DNA from: Muscardinus avellanarius
Lineage: Eukaryota; Chordata; Mammalia; Rodentia; Gliridae
Reading direction: 5' to 3'
Assembly: GCA_963383645.1 (NCBI GenBank)
Contig: OY726557.1
Coordinates: 127,930,603 to 127,994,602 of the forward strand
Length of the DNA stretch: 64,000 nt
The position numbers and the translations under genes were made by a program. Below, piece by piece: positions 34,660 through 47,065 of this stretch. Every line of letters starts with the position of its first letter. The first letter of the stretch is position 1. The notes beneath the pieces are model-generated. The model was not told the origin of the DNA. It saw only the letters and a list, made by a program, of their open reading frames with translations, and did not search any database.

Positions 34660-36690
34660 TTTTTTAGAGAAGTTTTATGTTCACGGTATTTATTTTCAGG
34701 AAGTGCAGAGGGTTTTATATATTCCTCCCTCATCGCTCACTCAGTCTTCCCAGTCTTTAGCATCATGAACCAGAGTGGAAGACTTGTTACAATCACGTAA
34801 TCTACGTTAATGTGTCAAATGGTTTGCATTAGGGTACACTCTTGGTATTGTAACTTTTATGGATTTTGGCAAAGCTATGGCATGCGTTTACCATTAGAGT
34901 GTTACAACAATATTACCACACTAAAAATCCTCTGTGCTCCTTGTAGTAGTCAGGCCTTCCTCCCTACTAACACCTGACAACAACTGATTATTCCACTGTC
35001 TTTCTTCATGTCAGAATGTCACCCAGTTGCACCTAGAGTGAGTAGTTTTTCAGTGAGCTTCTTTCACTTAGTAATACGCCCTTAAGGTTCCTCTGTGACT
35101 TTTCTCATTTCCTTTTAGCATTGAATAATTGCACATAGTCTGGATTACTGTGTTTTCTAATCCTTTTACTTACAGAAGGAGACCTATGGTTGCTTCCAAA
35201 TTTTGGAAATTATAACCAAAGCTGCGATAAACATCCAAATGCAGGTTTTTGTGTGAATGTAAGTTTTTAATGCATCTGGGTAGATTCTAGAAAGTATAAT
35301 ACCTGGGTCCTCTAGTAAAAGCATGCTTAATTTTATTAAAAAAAAACAAAAACGGTCAATCTTTTCCAAAGTGGATGTGTCATTTTGCATTCTTACCAGC
35401 AGTGAATGATTTTGGCAGGAATAAATTCCTGTTTTTCTACTTCCTTGCCAACATTTGGTGGTGTCATTGTTTTGGCTTTTGGCCATATTAATAGATCTGA
35501 AGTAGTATTTCATTGCTTTTTATTTGCAATTTCTTATAGACACATTATGTTAAGCATCTTTTAATATGCTTATTTGCTATGTGTATGTATTCATAGTTGA
35601 AGTAGTATCGGTGATCTGCCCATTTTAATAGGGATTGTTTGTTTTCTTATTGTTGGATTTTAAGAGTTCACTGTGTCTTGTCAATAATAGTCCTTTATGA
35701 GATAAGTCTTTTGAAAAATTTTTTTCTCCCCATTCTGTGGCTTGTCTTCTTACTCACTAGCAAGGGTTGTTTGCAGAGCAGAAATTTTTAGCTTTAATAA
35801 AATACAATGTATCCATTACTTATTTTATGGGTCATACCCAAAGAAGTGATTGCATACTCAAGGTCACTTAGATTTCTGATATACTATCTCTCAGGAGTTG
35901 TATAATTTTACAGTAAAATCTATGATGTTTTGAGGGAGGGAGAGGAGAAGGAAGGAGAGAGAGAGAGAGATAAGAAACAGAGGAGAGAAACCATATATAA
36001 TCCCCAAGGCCACACCCTCATGGATCATCTCCTCCAGTCACACTCGACCAGCCTGGGTCACCACCCAGATATATCCATTACAATTAATTTATCCATTGCT
36101 GGGATCATAACTCTCATTATTCAAGTACATCAACCCTGAATATTAATAAATGAACTGTATAGGGGACATTTATATCTAACTATAACAGTGTATAAGGTCT
36201 GTGTCTAGACTGATTGATTTAGCATGCAGGGATCCTGTTGTGCCTGACCATTTCTTGGGAATATTGTCCTTTCTACAGAATTGCCTTTGTTCCTTTATCA
36301 AGGATCAGTTGACAATTTGTGCAGGTTTATCTTTGTATGTTCTGTTCCACTGTTTTATTTGTCTAGTTTTTCTTTAGTACCACATATTCTTGATTACTAA
36401 ATCTGTATAGTAAGTCTTAAATTCAGGTAGTATTTGCCTTCCAATTTTGTTCTTTTTTCAATATTGTATTGATTTTTCTTTAAGTTTTGTTTCTCCTGGT
36501 AAACTTTAAAACCAGTTTGTTAATATGCACATAATATCTTACTGGAATACTTATTTGGATTGTGTTGAATCTATAGACCATGTTGGGAAGAATTAAAATC
36601 TTAATAATGGTGTGTCTTCTCCTAACAATGAACATGGACTATCCCTCCAGTTATTTTATTATTTGATTTATTTTTTTTAGAGCTCTATTC
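34660..36690 (-). mobile_element. Ancient LINE-1, antisense
   Basis: The left end (tagagaagttttatgttcac, then 'ccctaaa'-type 3'UTR blocks such as 'ctaaaaatcctctgtgctcc') is an old L1M-class 3'UTR. ORF2 follows: the antisense frame 35,184-35,513 keeps a worn C-terminal motif (FIAALVIISKIWKQP). Later ORF2 blocks run to about 36,640. Confidence 0.72.
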
Positions 36691-36788
36691 ATCTTCCTTG
36701 TTCTTTTCCCTTTTTGGTTTTTTTAGATTGAAAAATATCTATGGATCTGTCTTCAAGTTCACTAACTCCTTTTTCTGTCATTCCAAAT

Positions 36789-36827
<39 letters not shown>

Positions 36828-36831
36828 TTTT
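36789..36831. repeat. (TTTA)n microsatellite at a SINE tail
   Basis: About eleven TTTA units directly abutting the antisense SINE, where that SINE's poly(A) tail would be. Confidence 0.95.
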
Positions 36832-37032
36832 TTGCGGGTCTGGGGATGGAACCCAGAGGCATTTGACCTCCGAGCTACACCCCCTGCCCAATTTTTTATT
36901 CTTTATTTTGAATCAGGGTCTCACTGAGTTGCGGAGGGCCTCACTAAGTAGCTGAGACTGGCCTTGAACCGCGATCCTCTAGTCTCAGTCTCCCAAATGC
37001 TGGGATTACAAGCGTGCGCCACTACGCCCGGC
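36832..37032 (-). mobile_element. B1-dID SINE, 'agacccgc' subfamily
   Basis: Antisense copy beginning gcgggtctggggatggaacc and ending actacgcccggc. It is well preserved, with flanking ttccaaat/tcccaaat as a possible target-site duplication. Confidence 0.9.
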
Positions 37033-37309
37033 TCCCAAATCTATTCTTGAACCTTTTTAGTGGATTGTTTCATCTTGTCTACAAAGATTTTCAATTCTAG
37101 CATTTCTATTTTGTATCTATTTTAACCTACTTTAAAAAATGTATTGGTGCATTGTATTCATACATCTTAATGGAGTACAAGATGGTAGAGGCATACATGC
37201 ACACATCACTCATTTAGCCCTTTCCCAATTCCCATCCTATTTTCTCTTCCTTCCCTCCTTCTCATGTTTGGCTTAGTGATTGATATGTTTGTGAATGCAC
37301 GGGTACTGG

Positions 37310-37482
37310 GGCATTCTATTTACAATATATACCTCCGGCTATTTTTTTTTTAATTTTGAAATAGGATCTCACCAAGTTTTTGAGGGTCTTACTAAGTTGC
37401 TAAAGCTGGTCTCCAACCTGTAATCTTCCTGTTTCAGCCTTCCAAATTCTGGGATTACAGGTTTGTGTCCCGACACCTGGCA
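37310..37482 (-). mobile_element. B1-dID SINE, old
   Basis: A diverged antisense copy beginning tactggggcattctattta and ending gacacctggc, with a linker of T runs. Confidence 0.72.
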
Positions 37483-38391
37483 TATTGACATTCTTTATTT
37501 GATTATATTTTATCACCACATTGTTCTTCAATTCTGTACACGAGTTTCTTCAGTTCTTTGAATGTATAATATATGATTTAAAGTCTTCATCTATTAAATC
37601 CATCATCTATGTCTATTCAAAGGTAATTTCTATTGCCTTATTTTGCCTGAGTATATATGCATCATGCTTTTTCCATTAGTATGTTTTCTTTCCCTGAAAA
37701 CTAGGTATTTTAAATAATATATTATGGTACATATCTTTAATAAGTAACTCTTGGGTTTTCTGGACATTTTTTGTTTGTTTGGTGACTTAGATAAAATATT
37801 CCTTTTGAATTTTAATTTTCCCATAGTATGCAATCTCTGATCCTTAATCATATTCTCCTCCCCTTTTTTATCTTTTAAACTACCACCAAGGACTTGTCTC
37901 AAGTTCACTTGCTGTTAAAAAATGTGCTTAAGCTTCCTTAGCAAGTTGAGTTTTACCCTTCATCACTGAATGTGAGTGTAATTTAGAAGCTGCTTTCTCA
38001 GTTCAGGGAATTTCCTTTTCTTGCCATATGTTTAACCAGGAACTCAGTTATAGGGAACTGATTACTTCAGCAATGATTTAGTACATTTTCATGGCAAAAT
38101 TTTCTCCATTTGTTGCATACTGCTTATAGGACAATTCCAGATGTTTTGACTGATTCTTCTGAAAAGTTTTTCTGTCATTTAGAAATTTTTATTTTAGTTT
38201 TTTTTTCTGGGGAGATGTATGTTGAACTTCTTCCTCTTGTATTCTGGAAGTTTTCTCTTCTTGTTCACATTTATCCTGAATTTTTCAAATGTCTTATCTG
38301 CATCTGTTAGGGTAGTCATGATTTGGTTTACTTCTTTTGCTTATTATTGGAGTTTCCAAACTATTCACTAGTAGGTCAAACCTGTCCATTT

Positions 38392-38520
38392 TTGGAGGGG
38401 CTTACTAGGGCTTGAACTTAGAGACATTCTAATTCCAAGCTAAATCTCCATCCTTATTTTCAAACCTGTGATCCTCGTTTCTCAGATTCCCAAGTACTGG
38501 AATCATATGTGTGAGCCCTA
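38392..38520 (-). mobile_element. B1-dID SINE remnant
   Basis: ID-like 'gagacattctaattccaagc' is joined almost directly to B1-like 'cctgtgatcctcgtttctca', so the middle is deleted. Confidence 0.65.
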
Positions 38521-38758
38521 GTCTGGTTTGTGAATGGCATTTGCTTGGAGCACAAGCATATCCTTCATCTCTTCATTGTCTGTTGCTGCTTGCATGCTGC
38601 TGTGGCAGAGCTGAGTACTTGTGGCAGACACTGCGCACTTACAAAGACTCACATTTTTATTATGGTAGCCCTTTAAAAAAAGTTTGCAGACCACTGATTT
38701 ATGAAAATAGTAAATTGCATTTTTAAACATATAATTATACACAGTAAACATTTTTCAA

Positions 38759-38759
<1 letters not shown>

Positions 38760-38794
<35 letters not shown>
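38760..38794. repeat. (TA)n microsatellite
   Basis: About 17 TA units. A second, shorter TA run lies at about 38,908-38,924. Confidence 0.95.
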
Positions 38795-38796
<2 letters not shown>

Positions 38797-39477
38797 TTAG
38801 AAAATATGGGGAGGAGAAGGAAAAGTGGGTGAGTGCATGCAATGAACAGAATTTGGTTCAATATTTATGTTATTAGAATTTTGCATCTGTTTGTTGACAA
38901 GATTGACATATATATATATATATACATTATATATGTATAATATTATATTATTTGCCCCTATTTGGTTTAGTATTGTGCTATTCTCTTATTAAAAAGTATC
39001 TTCTCTTTTTCTACCTTTTGGGATGTTTTACATTTCATATAAAGTTGGAATTTTTCTTATTTTAACATTGGGTATAACTCATTCATAAAGCTACTTGAGT
39101 CAGGAAATGCCTTACAGATAAAATTTCAGAAATGTTTGCAAAATTATTGAGGTATTCTATTTCTTCTTAAACTGTGTTTAATAACATATTTTATTCTCTT
39201 TAGAAATTTTTAGATTTTTCCTTAATTTTCAAGTGTATTGGTATATAGTTCTTAATAGTAGTATATTAATATTTTATGTTTAATGACTATACCTGGTACA
39301 AGATGCCCTTCTATTTTAGTTTCTGATATTTTTGTACCTACTCTGTTTTTTCCTAAAGAATCTTGCCAGAAGTTAAAATTTTATTAATTTTAAAAATTTT
39401 AAATATAAAACTTTTGGCACTGATTTTCTGTTTTCTATTTAGTTATGTATCATTAACTTTTGCTCAGTCTTTCTTTT

Positions 39478-39673
39478 TTGGTACTTGGAATTGTACTCAC
39501 AGGCATTCTGCCTCTGAGATATACCCTTAGTGCTTTTTTATGTTTTGCTTTAAGACAGGATTTTGCTAGGTGACTGAAAGGCTAAGTTGTCCAGGTTGGT
39601 CTCAAACCTCCCATACTTTTGCCTTAGCCTTGCCAATTTCTGGGATTACAGGACTGTGCCACCATGCCTGGTT
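39478..39673 (-). mobile_element. B1-dID SINE, old
   Basis: Antisense copy with ID-like 'caggcattctgcctctgaga' and B1-like 'tttctgggattacaggactg', ending accatgcctgg. Confidence 0.8.
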
Positions 39674-41414
39674 CTAATCTTTATTATTATCAACTTTTTG
39701 CAGTTTATTGCGAGATGAATTTGCTTTTATTTTTCCAGCTTTCTTGAGATAAATCAGTTTATCACTAGATAGTAACTATTACTACTATAATGCAGTAATC
39801 TAGAGATTACAAATTTTACATAAATATAGGCATAGTATAGTATAGAGTTACTGATCAACATCTTGTAATCAATTCATATTTCCTTTGTGACCATTTATTT
39901 TATAATTTATATTTGTATAAATTAATTTTATCATTTATGTCTACTTTGTATTACCTGCTCATTATAATTTTGTATACTACATACCAGAATCATAAAGATG
40001 GTGTTCAATGTATTTTCACAGCCTGACCACAAATATTGTCTGAGATATATCTAAAGAAAGAAATTGCTATAATCCTTGACTGCCTGTTTTTTAATCTCCC
40101 ATAAAAATTGTTCCTCTCATCAAAAACCAAACAAACAAAACTACTCTTTTCACTTATGATATTAATTTTACTTTTAATTTTTAAATAGCCTTTAATTTTT
40201 AAGATGTTGCAGTATTCTAAAATATTTATCTTTTTTCTAGTCCTTCCATTACTTTGCTATTTTCTTAGATTATTTGAAGTGATTAGAATATCTTTTCTGA
40301 TAACCTAAATACCTAACTTGTGAACCAGCTTCTATTTTAAATCTTTTTCTTTATCATTTATCCCATTTATTTTTCCTATTTATGTTTTGTAAATTCATCT
40401 TTAATGATGCCTGTTGTGTTTAAACCTATAGAGGCTCTAAAGGTATTATTTTCATGAAAAGATAATTATTCTCCTCTGCTAGGCATGTAGAACTGAAACA
40501 TAGGCATCTTAATGTAATGAGGACCTAATCTTGGATAAGGTGGATCAAGCTTCATTAATATTCAGTCTAATTATGGTTGGCTGTTTCTCCAATTGCATAG
40601 TTTAGAGAAATAGAGGAATATAACTTCCAATGATGGCAGTAAATCACTTATGACTCCTTAGCTGTATCTTTGCCCTAAGGTTATAGTCATAAGTCCAAGT
40701 CTTAGAATCAGAAATATTTCGCATTCCCTAGGCCATATGCTTTTACTCTTCCTCTCATTACTTTTCGTGAAAGCCAAAGTGACAATTCTAATTCCACTTA
40801 CACTAGCGATATTGATTACTTTATATGCTGCAAGATGGTTGTCATAGCAGGAAAGCTTATAAGCATCAAAGAACCTGGATTTCAGTTTTTCTCCAGCTTT
40901 ATTAGGCTGATAAAAAGCATTGCCTTTTGTCGTTGTAATATTGTCACTGATAATCTTGTATCCAACAGGTGGGCAGGAAAACTTATTCTAAAAATAAACC
41001 TCTTAGGATGAAATCATATGGAAATTTAGAATTCTAATTAAAGCAGAACTAATATTTTGCTCTCTGAGTTAACTTTAAGGTTTTATAAAAATGGAGACTG
41101 TCCCTCAAAATGATTCTTTGTCACATTGGCCATGTTAAGCTTAGGAAACCTCCATCAATTGCTCCTACAGCCACTAAGAGGCATGGGGTAGTGATAGAAC
41201 CAGCTACGGATGTGCTGGAGTCCAGCCAGCACATCAACTCTGGGGTTGTTGCTGTAGTTACCTTGACTAGTCCATATGGGAGGTGAGATTAAAATATCCA
41301 AAGACAAGAAAAAACATGGGAAAGACTATCTTGGTTTTATTTTTGCTCAACAATTCCATGCTATCTTTTTGAATCTAAAATTAGGTCCAGTTTTTTCTTG
41401 TAAGAACTGAGTGG
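39674..41414. other. No recognised feature (single-copy or very old repeat)
   Basis: AT-rich. The part to about 40,080 may be a worn LINE-1 3' end. From 40,080 to 41,400 I see no repeat and no supported exon. Confidence 0.45.
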
Positions 41415-41692
41415 AGCTGGGTGTGGTGGCGCATGCTTGTAATCCCAGTACTTGGAAGGCTGAAATAAGAGGATCACAGATTTGCATCCAGCTGCAGCTA
41501 CTTAGTGAGGGCCTCCACAAATTAGTGAGATATAGAGGAATATTGCTAATAATATTTATAATAATAATAATAAATAATTTCAAAATAAATAATGAAAAAT
41601 AGGACCAGGAATGTAGCTTGGAGCTAGAATGTCATTGGGTTCAATTCCCAGTTCTGTAAATAAATAAATAAATAAATAAATTAATTAATTAA
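41415..41692 (+). mobile_element. B1-dID SINE with expanded linker and tail
   Basis: Sense copy starting gctgggtgtggtggcgcatg. The linker carries an ATA-rich expansion (41,545-41,600) and the tail is (TAAA)n/(TTAA)n at about 41,655-41,692. Confidence 0.85.
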
Positions 41693-41739
41693 TTAAATGA
41701 GTATGCCATTTTATGAGTTAATAATGACTAGATGCCAAA

Positions 41740-41742
<3 letters not shown>

Positions 41743-41791
<49 letters not shown>

Positions 41792-41793
41792 TG
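41743..41793. repeat. (TG)n microsatellite
   Basis: About 22 TG units with one interruption. It lies about 50 bp from the preceding SINE and is not clearly linked to it. Confidence 0.95.
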
Positions 41794-42574
41794 TACACAC
41801 ATGCCAAAGCCAGGAAAATCTTTAGTCCTAAATCATTTAGGTCAATAGAAAAATGAATTATTATTCATTAAAGAAAAGTGGTTTGTGATAAAACACAGAA
41901 GCCCAAGACTCTTTAAAAAATGTTTACAAGTTTGCAAGTCTCCTTACCAAATACATGCATTTGAGTATGCAGACACACATACACATATGTGCGTGTACAT
42001 GCAGATACACTTCCCTAATCTTTGATACTTGCCATCTGTCAGTGAGAATGTATCTTTCCAATCATTTTTAAAACCGTTCTGTTTTTGTGAAGCTTTGAGC
42101 TTGTACCCAGTGAAAGCTTGGCAGGAAGCATACGCTTCTTGCTCAAGTTCCTGAACACGACAGCTGTGCTTCTCTCACACAACTTGGGAAAATGTTCCTA
42201 GTCTTAATCAACTGGCACAAGGCAGCAGAGGGGCTAAATACAGCCTGTGTCACAGAGCATCCATGAATATGTCAATTTCTCTCTTCTTCTGGATCCTCTA
42301 CCCTGCCTCTTTCTGTCTTTTTTTTTAATCAGCCTCATTTTTTTTTTTTTTCAGTTGGTACCAGTTTCCTATCTGGAATTATGTTTAATCTTATAACACA
42401 TACAGCAGTGCTTTGTCTTCTTGGCCATATAGAAAATCCTAGTAAGAATCAATGTCCACTTTTATTTTCTATCATCAACATTAAAGTTAAAAGGTCATAT
42501 ATAAAAGGTGACATAATATATATATACATATACACACATATATATAATATATATAAATATATGAAATATAGAAG
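41794..42574. other. No recognised feature (single-copy sequence)
   Basis: Unique-looking sequence ending in a short TA/CA-rich patch near 42,515-42,560. No exon is supported. Confidence 0.5.
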
Positions 42575-42640
42575 ATAGTGTCTCATTCATGTTAGGTATG
42601 CACTCTACCACTGAGCTACACCCCCAGACTTACCTTTTTT
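42575..42640 (-). mobile_element. ID-type SINE fragment
   Basis: 'gtatgcactctaccactgag' followed by 'ctacacccccag' is the antisense of a tRNA-derived ID element. It keeps the tRNA-like A-box region that the right half of B1-dID has lost, so it is a monomeric ID rather than part of a dimer. Confidence 0.75.
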
Positions 42641-42729
42641 TTATTTAGGAGAGCTTCACATTCACTTCAGGTTTATCATGAGATATACCCTTTGGATATC
42701 AAAATAATAAAAACAATAATAACAATAAT

Positions 42730-42910
42730 AAAAACAATTGCAGTTGAAATTTAATGATTATTTGCTAAATGCCAGACATCATGCTAGGCTTTCTACAGTC
42801 CCCATCACTGTATGTATTGTTTTTACTAAGAACTTGTTAAATGGGTATTGTTGTCTCTAAGGATGAGAATACTGGACCTTTCTGAGAATTTCACACTTTG
42901 GTCTCACATT
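42730..42910. mobile_element. MIR relic
   Basis: A worn MIR-like order: 'aaatgccagacatcatgcta', then 'aatgggtattgttgtctcta', then a 'ggtaaatgctagct' remnant. Confidence 0.5.
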
Positions 42911-42929
42911 TGGTAAATGCTAGCTCTAT

Positions 42930-43310
42930 AGATTTCTGATACTTAAAAATACCCGAGATAATCAATAATCAGGAGGAAAGGTTTATTTTGACCTCACAGT
43001 TTGAGGAGTTTTAATCCATGATCAGATGACCCTGTTGTTTTATGGTCTGTGGGATAATGCATATTATGGCAGAGACCATGTGGTAGAGCAAGTTGTTCAT
43101 CCACTGGAATTTGGAAAAGGAAAAGAAAGGAAGAGGGAGAGTTCAGGGTCCTAACATCCTTTTGGAGGGCACATCCCTAATTACTTATCTTCCTCCCACT
43201 AGTCACCACCTTTTAAAGTTTTCAGTACTTCCCAATAGCTCCATGAGCTGAGAAAAAAGCCTTTAACACATGGGCCTTAGAGGAATACTTACGCAAACCA
43301 TAGCATTTGG
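42930..43310. mobile_element. Ancient interspersed repeat, family not settled
   Basis: 'aaaggtttattttgacctca', 'gagaccatgtggtagagcaa' and 'cctttaacacatgggcctt' occur in the order of a well-known mammalian repeat that I recall as LTR-like (MaLR type) but cannot name safely. Confidence 0.4.
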
Positions 43311-44202
43311 TTTATAGTAATAGGCTATTTTCAGTCATAAGTGGCACACAACAGCTCTGCGTGGATATAATTTCCTAACCAACCAGTCTCGTACATTAGC
43401 CAGCCAACTGGGAAAGCTGATAGTGACAGTGAGATAGGAAACGAGAAAATGAAAATTACTGCTAGAAAGGAGATTATAACTTTAACCCGAAAGGCTTGTG
43501 CTAAAATCCCTCATACCATCACTCCCAAGCTTGTATTCCTCCAGGCCTGTCACCCACTAATCCAGTCTTTTCCAGTCCTGTCAGTCCCCAGTTTATGGAA
43601 AATGTACAAATCTTCACTGACAGTGTTGGTACTAAAAATTTACCTACATATTAAAATTGCCCTGTGCACTCTTAATAAGCCCAACTAAAACACATGTTGT
43701 TTTGGTAGATTAAGCAAATGGAGATGCAAACTCTATACATAAGTACTTTATTAACATTATCTATTGATCAACCTAAGGATTCTGACACCTGCCTCTCTAC
43801 CATTGACCATCTTGTGGTCACCTCACTGAGGCCACGCTCACATACCTTTCCACACCCACCCCTCACCAAGTCTCCTTTCGAAGAAGAGCCCAAGAACTCC
43901 AAATTACGTTTCATTCTTGAGACAGCCTTCATTTCCCTTGAGTGTGTTTTCTTTCATTTCTGCTTGCATCATAGAAACTTTTTCCTACACTGACAAGGGT
44001 TCCATCTACTTGAGTTGAGGGTCTCCTCTCCAGGACTTTCTCAGATGCCTTTTGGTGACAACAATATTTGGCTTTTTATTCAGACTATAAAACGTACTCT
44101 CTTCCCCCTTGAGATAAAGCAGGACTTGTAGCCAGATACCTGAATTTGAATTCTGTTGTTACTCATAGATACAAGATGGGTATCTGGATTTAAAAAAAAA
44201 AA
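43311..44202. other. No recognised feature (single-copy sequence)
   Basis: Two overlapping-looking short frames (43,449-43,688 and 43,718-43,993) have no recognisable domain. Treated as non-coding. Confidence 0.5.
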
Positions 44203-44416
44203 GTTCTTTTTTGTGGTATTGGGAATGGATCCCAGGGGTCTTCTATCTCCAGTCTATACTCCTAGACCTATTTTTTTATACTTTATTTGGAATCAGGGTC
44301 TCATTAAGTTGCTGAGAGCCTCACTAAGAAGCTGAGACTGGCTTTGAACCTGTGTGATCCTCCTGCTCAGCCTTCCAAGCACTGGGATTATAAGCACGTG
44401 CGCCACCATGCCAGTC
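44203..44416 (-). mobile_element. B1-dID SINE, standard subfamily
   Basis: Antisense copy with the full left half ('gttgctgagagcctcactaa') and an ID half ('gggaatggatcccaggggtc'). Confidence 0.9.
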
Positions 44417-44584
44417 AAGTTCTTATTACTATTTCTTTGATTTATTATTAGCCAAGACTCTCGCATTTGTCAAATAAACAAAACTAGTACCAAGGATATT
44501 TTCTTAGTTAAAATATTTACTTTTCATGCTCTGATGAATATTTTTGTGTAGTTTTATTTTTTAAATTTATTTTTATTTTTATTT

Positions 44585-44783
44585 TTTGTGGTACTGGGGG
44601 TGGAACCCAGGGGCCTTCTACCTCCGGGCTATAATGACAGACTTATTTTATATTTTATTTGGAAACAGGGTCTAAGTTGCTGAGAGCCTCACTAAGTAGC
44701 TGAGGCTGGCTTCGAACCTGTGCGATCCTCCTATCTCAGCCTCCCAAGCACAGGGATTACAAGAGTGGACCACTACGCCCGGC
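44585..44783 (-). mobile_element. B1-dID SINE, standard subfamily
   Basis: A well-preserved antisense copy ending cactacgcccggc, flanked by tgtgtagtttta on both sides (12 bp). Confidence 0.92.
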
Positions 44784-44907
44784 CTGTTGTGTAGTTTTAA
44801 TACGCATGTAGTCCATTAATTATGATCATCCAGTAGAGTCCCCATACCATTGCATCAGTGACATGATATCCTGAACTCATGTCAGTAACAATTTCTTTTG
44901 AAGTCCT

Positions 44908-45027
44908 TTTTATTTTTTATCTTCAAACTGGGTTTTGCTAAATAGATGGAGCTGGCCTTGAACCTATGATCCTTCTGTCTCAGTCTCCCAAGCACTGGGA
45001 TTATTGGCACATACCACTTCATCTAGC
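44908..45027 (-). mobile_element. B1-like SINE monomer, old
   Basis: Only the 7SL-like half is present ('gagctggccttgaacctatg', 'caagcactgggattattggc'). Confidence 0.7.
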
Positions 45028-45640
45028 TCAAGTCGGAATATTTGAAGATAAACATCTCTGACAAAATTAAACTTTTTTTCTTGATAATATTCTCACTCAT
45101 TATATAATGTGGTTATTAGAGTAGTGAATTCAAGGGAAAGTAGAAATTGCTATGGTAGAAATACTTTGTTGTTACATGTTATGGTCAGAAAGCAAATTTT
45201 AAAGTAAGTTGAAGAAATCCATTGACTTAATTCCCATGATGTCCAGAAAGCAGCATTAAAAAACATAAAGTTAAGCTTACTTAAAACAGACTGATGTATA
45301 AGTTAATCTCAAAGAGGTACAGGAAGTATGTAGAGCAGCTTTCTTGGAGAGGGTCTGAGGCCCCAGATGGGCTCTGTCTTCTCAGGCGCTATGGTTTGCA
45401 GTCTGCTGTTAGCTTCTATCTGACTGCCTCTTTCTTTGGCCTTGCTGGTCAGGTGACCCGGAGATGTTAACTGCCACTGAAGGAGGCAGAGAACACAACA
45501 GAGGAGAATGAATGAATAAAGCAAGCTTCTATATGTTTTGGTTTGAAGCTTTTACTCCCCCTACCCACTGGCCTTTGGAATCTACTAAAGGAGAGAGAGA
45601 CTGTGGCTATTTATCATTTAATTTATTTTTAGTTCTTATT
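45028..45640. other. No recognised feature (single-copy sequence)
   Basis: No repeat or exon can be supported. Confidence 0.5.
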
Positions 45641-45812
45641 TTTTGTGGCAATGAAGAGGAAACCCAGGAACCTTCTGCCCCTGGGCTACACTCCCAGACC
45701 TATTTTATAAATAGGGTCTCACTAAGTTGCTGATTCTGGCTTCAAACCTGCGTGATCCTTTTATCTCAGCCTCTCAAGGGCTGGTATTACAAGCATGTGT
45801 CACAATGCCCAG
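45641..45812 (-). mobile_element. B1-dID SINE
   Basis: Antisense copy with the linker almost absent ('gacctattttataaataggg'), so the two halves are nearly fused. Confidence 0.85.
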
Positions 45813-46121
45813 ATGTCACGTAGTAGTCACTCATATATAGAGTATGCCTACTGCTGCTTTTGAGGCAAAATAATGGAAAAGAACTAATCTTTTTTTTTTT
45901 TGAGGGAGTTAAGGTAAGCATTCACTTTGTATGATGGAAATGTCTGAGACATACTAAAGTGATAGCCATTCCATAGAAACAACACCATTTTCAGTATAAT
46001 TATGAAATAAATCAGGGTGAAATTTCATATGGAAATTTGTAGGAAAACATAATTTTTATTGTAATAAGATTAACTCTTGAAAATAATGCAATATGAAATA
46101 AAAGTCATATTTTTGGCACAC

Positions 46122-46126
<5 letters not shown>

Positions 46127-46169
<43 letters not shown>
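46127..46169. repeat. (TG)n microsatellite at a SINE tail
   Basis: About 20 TG units running straight into the 3' tail of the next antisense SINE. Confidence 0.95.
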
Positions 46170-46176
<7 letters not shown>

Positions 46177-46363
46177 AATAGAACCCAAGGGCATTCTACT
46201 TTTGAGCTACACCCTCAGCCCTATTTCACTTCTTATTTGGAAACAGGGTCTCACTAAATTGCCCAGGGCTTTACTAAGTTTTTGAGGCTGGCCACAAATC
46301 TGCAATCCTCCTGGCTCAGCCTCCCAAATACTGAGCTTACAAGTATGCATTACAATGCCTAGC
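46170..46363 (-). mobile_element. B1-dID SINE, old
   Basis: Antisense copy with ID-like 'gggcattctacttttgagct' and B1-like end 'ctgagcttacaagtatgcat'. Confidence 0.85.
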
Positions 46364-47055
46364 TGGCAAATGTCTTTAGAATCATTAAACCATGGTGTTA
46401 TATTTAAAATTTGCTTGTTTGGGGCTTTACATAAGCAAAAGTTTGCCTATACATATTTTATCATTAAAAATTTCTTTCTAAAGCATTATACTTTCTATCA
46501 GCTTGTTAATAAAACTTGCAAAATAGAATAAATTGTTGAAAAAAAGTGGATGAACTCAGTATATCCTTAACTAAAATGTTTATAGAAGTGTTAGCTGTAA
46601 CTTAGATTTCAAATGAAAAGCTAATTCTAAAAATGACTGAGATCCTCTCCCATTTGTGCAGAATGCTTTGTTAGTATTGAATTTACAGTCATCTTCCTGG
46701 GATCATCTAGTTGAGAAGTGGGGAGGGGGAATAGATTTCCATTTTATTTCTGTATTTTAGGAGTTTGTCAGCATAAGCTTATTCTAAGATTTAACTCTTG
46801 GTCACTTATCATTGAAATTTTATTTTCATATTGTCCCTAACTGATAAAGCTTTTATGAACATGAAATTGTGTGTAAAGTTTAAATTCTTGAATCTAAAGA
46901 GAACCTAGAGCACTAGGTTTTAGCCTCTATCTCTACAACCATTACCCAAGTGAGTACCAGGCAAGATAACTTTTTCTCTGATAGAAATTTCTTTATATCA
47001 CATGACATGCTGTCAATTCTGAAAAATTCTACTTGCTATGATGACTTCTGTATAT
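46364..47055. other. No recognised feature (single-copy sequence)
   Basis: AT-rich sequence leading up to the composite LINE-1 element. Confidence 0.5.
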
Positions 47056-47065
47056 AAAACTTTCC
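47056..47065. repeat. Candidate target-site duplication, left
   Basis: aaaactttcc, repeated at 49,813-49,822 after the poly(A). It is short and A-rich, so chance is not excluded, but an AAAA start fits LINE-1 endonuclease cleavage. Confidence 0.6.

Larger units (their letters stand above)
36691..37310 (-). mobile_element. Antisense LINE-1 5' part with a nested 3' fragment
   Basis: 36,700-36,785 and 37,035-37,130 resemble the antisense ORF1/5' region of an old LINE-1, cut by a SINE. 37,137-37,300 is a separate ~160-bp lineage-1 LINE-1 3' end (attggtgcattgtattcata, 'gcatacatgcacacatcact'). Confidence 0.6.
37483..39477 (-). mobile_element. Old antisense LINE-1 fragments
   Basis: Stretches resemble antisense LINE-1 in order: the 5' part (37,740-37,900), then ORF2 (38,270-38,350 and 39,120-39,430). 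A SINE remnant and a TA array interrupt it. Assignment is by texture and short blocks, so the boundaries are weak. Confidence 0.5.

Noticed and set aside
42575..42640. tRNA gene
   Set aside because: It resembles tRNA only because it is an ID-type SINE fragment. It is too short to fold as a complete cloverleaf, and the ID halves of the dimeric SINEs are likewise truncated.
43449..43993. Two adjacent frames (79 and 91 codons) as a two-exon gene
   Set aside because: I found no convincing splice pair or protein similarity, and codon use looks random.
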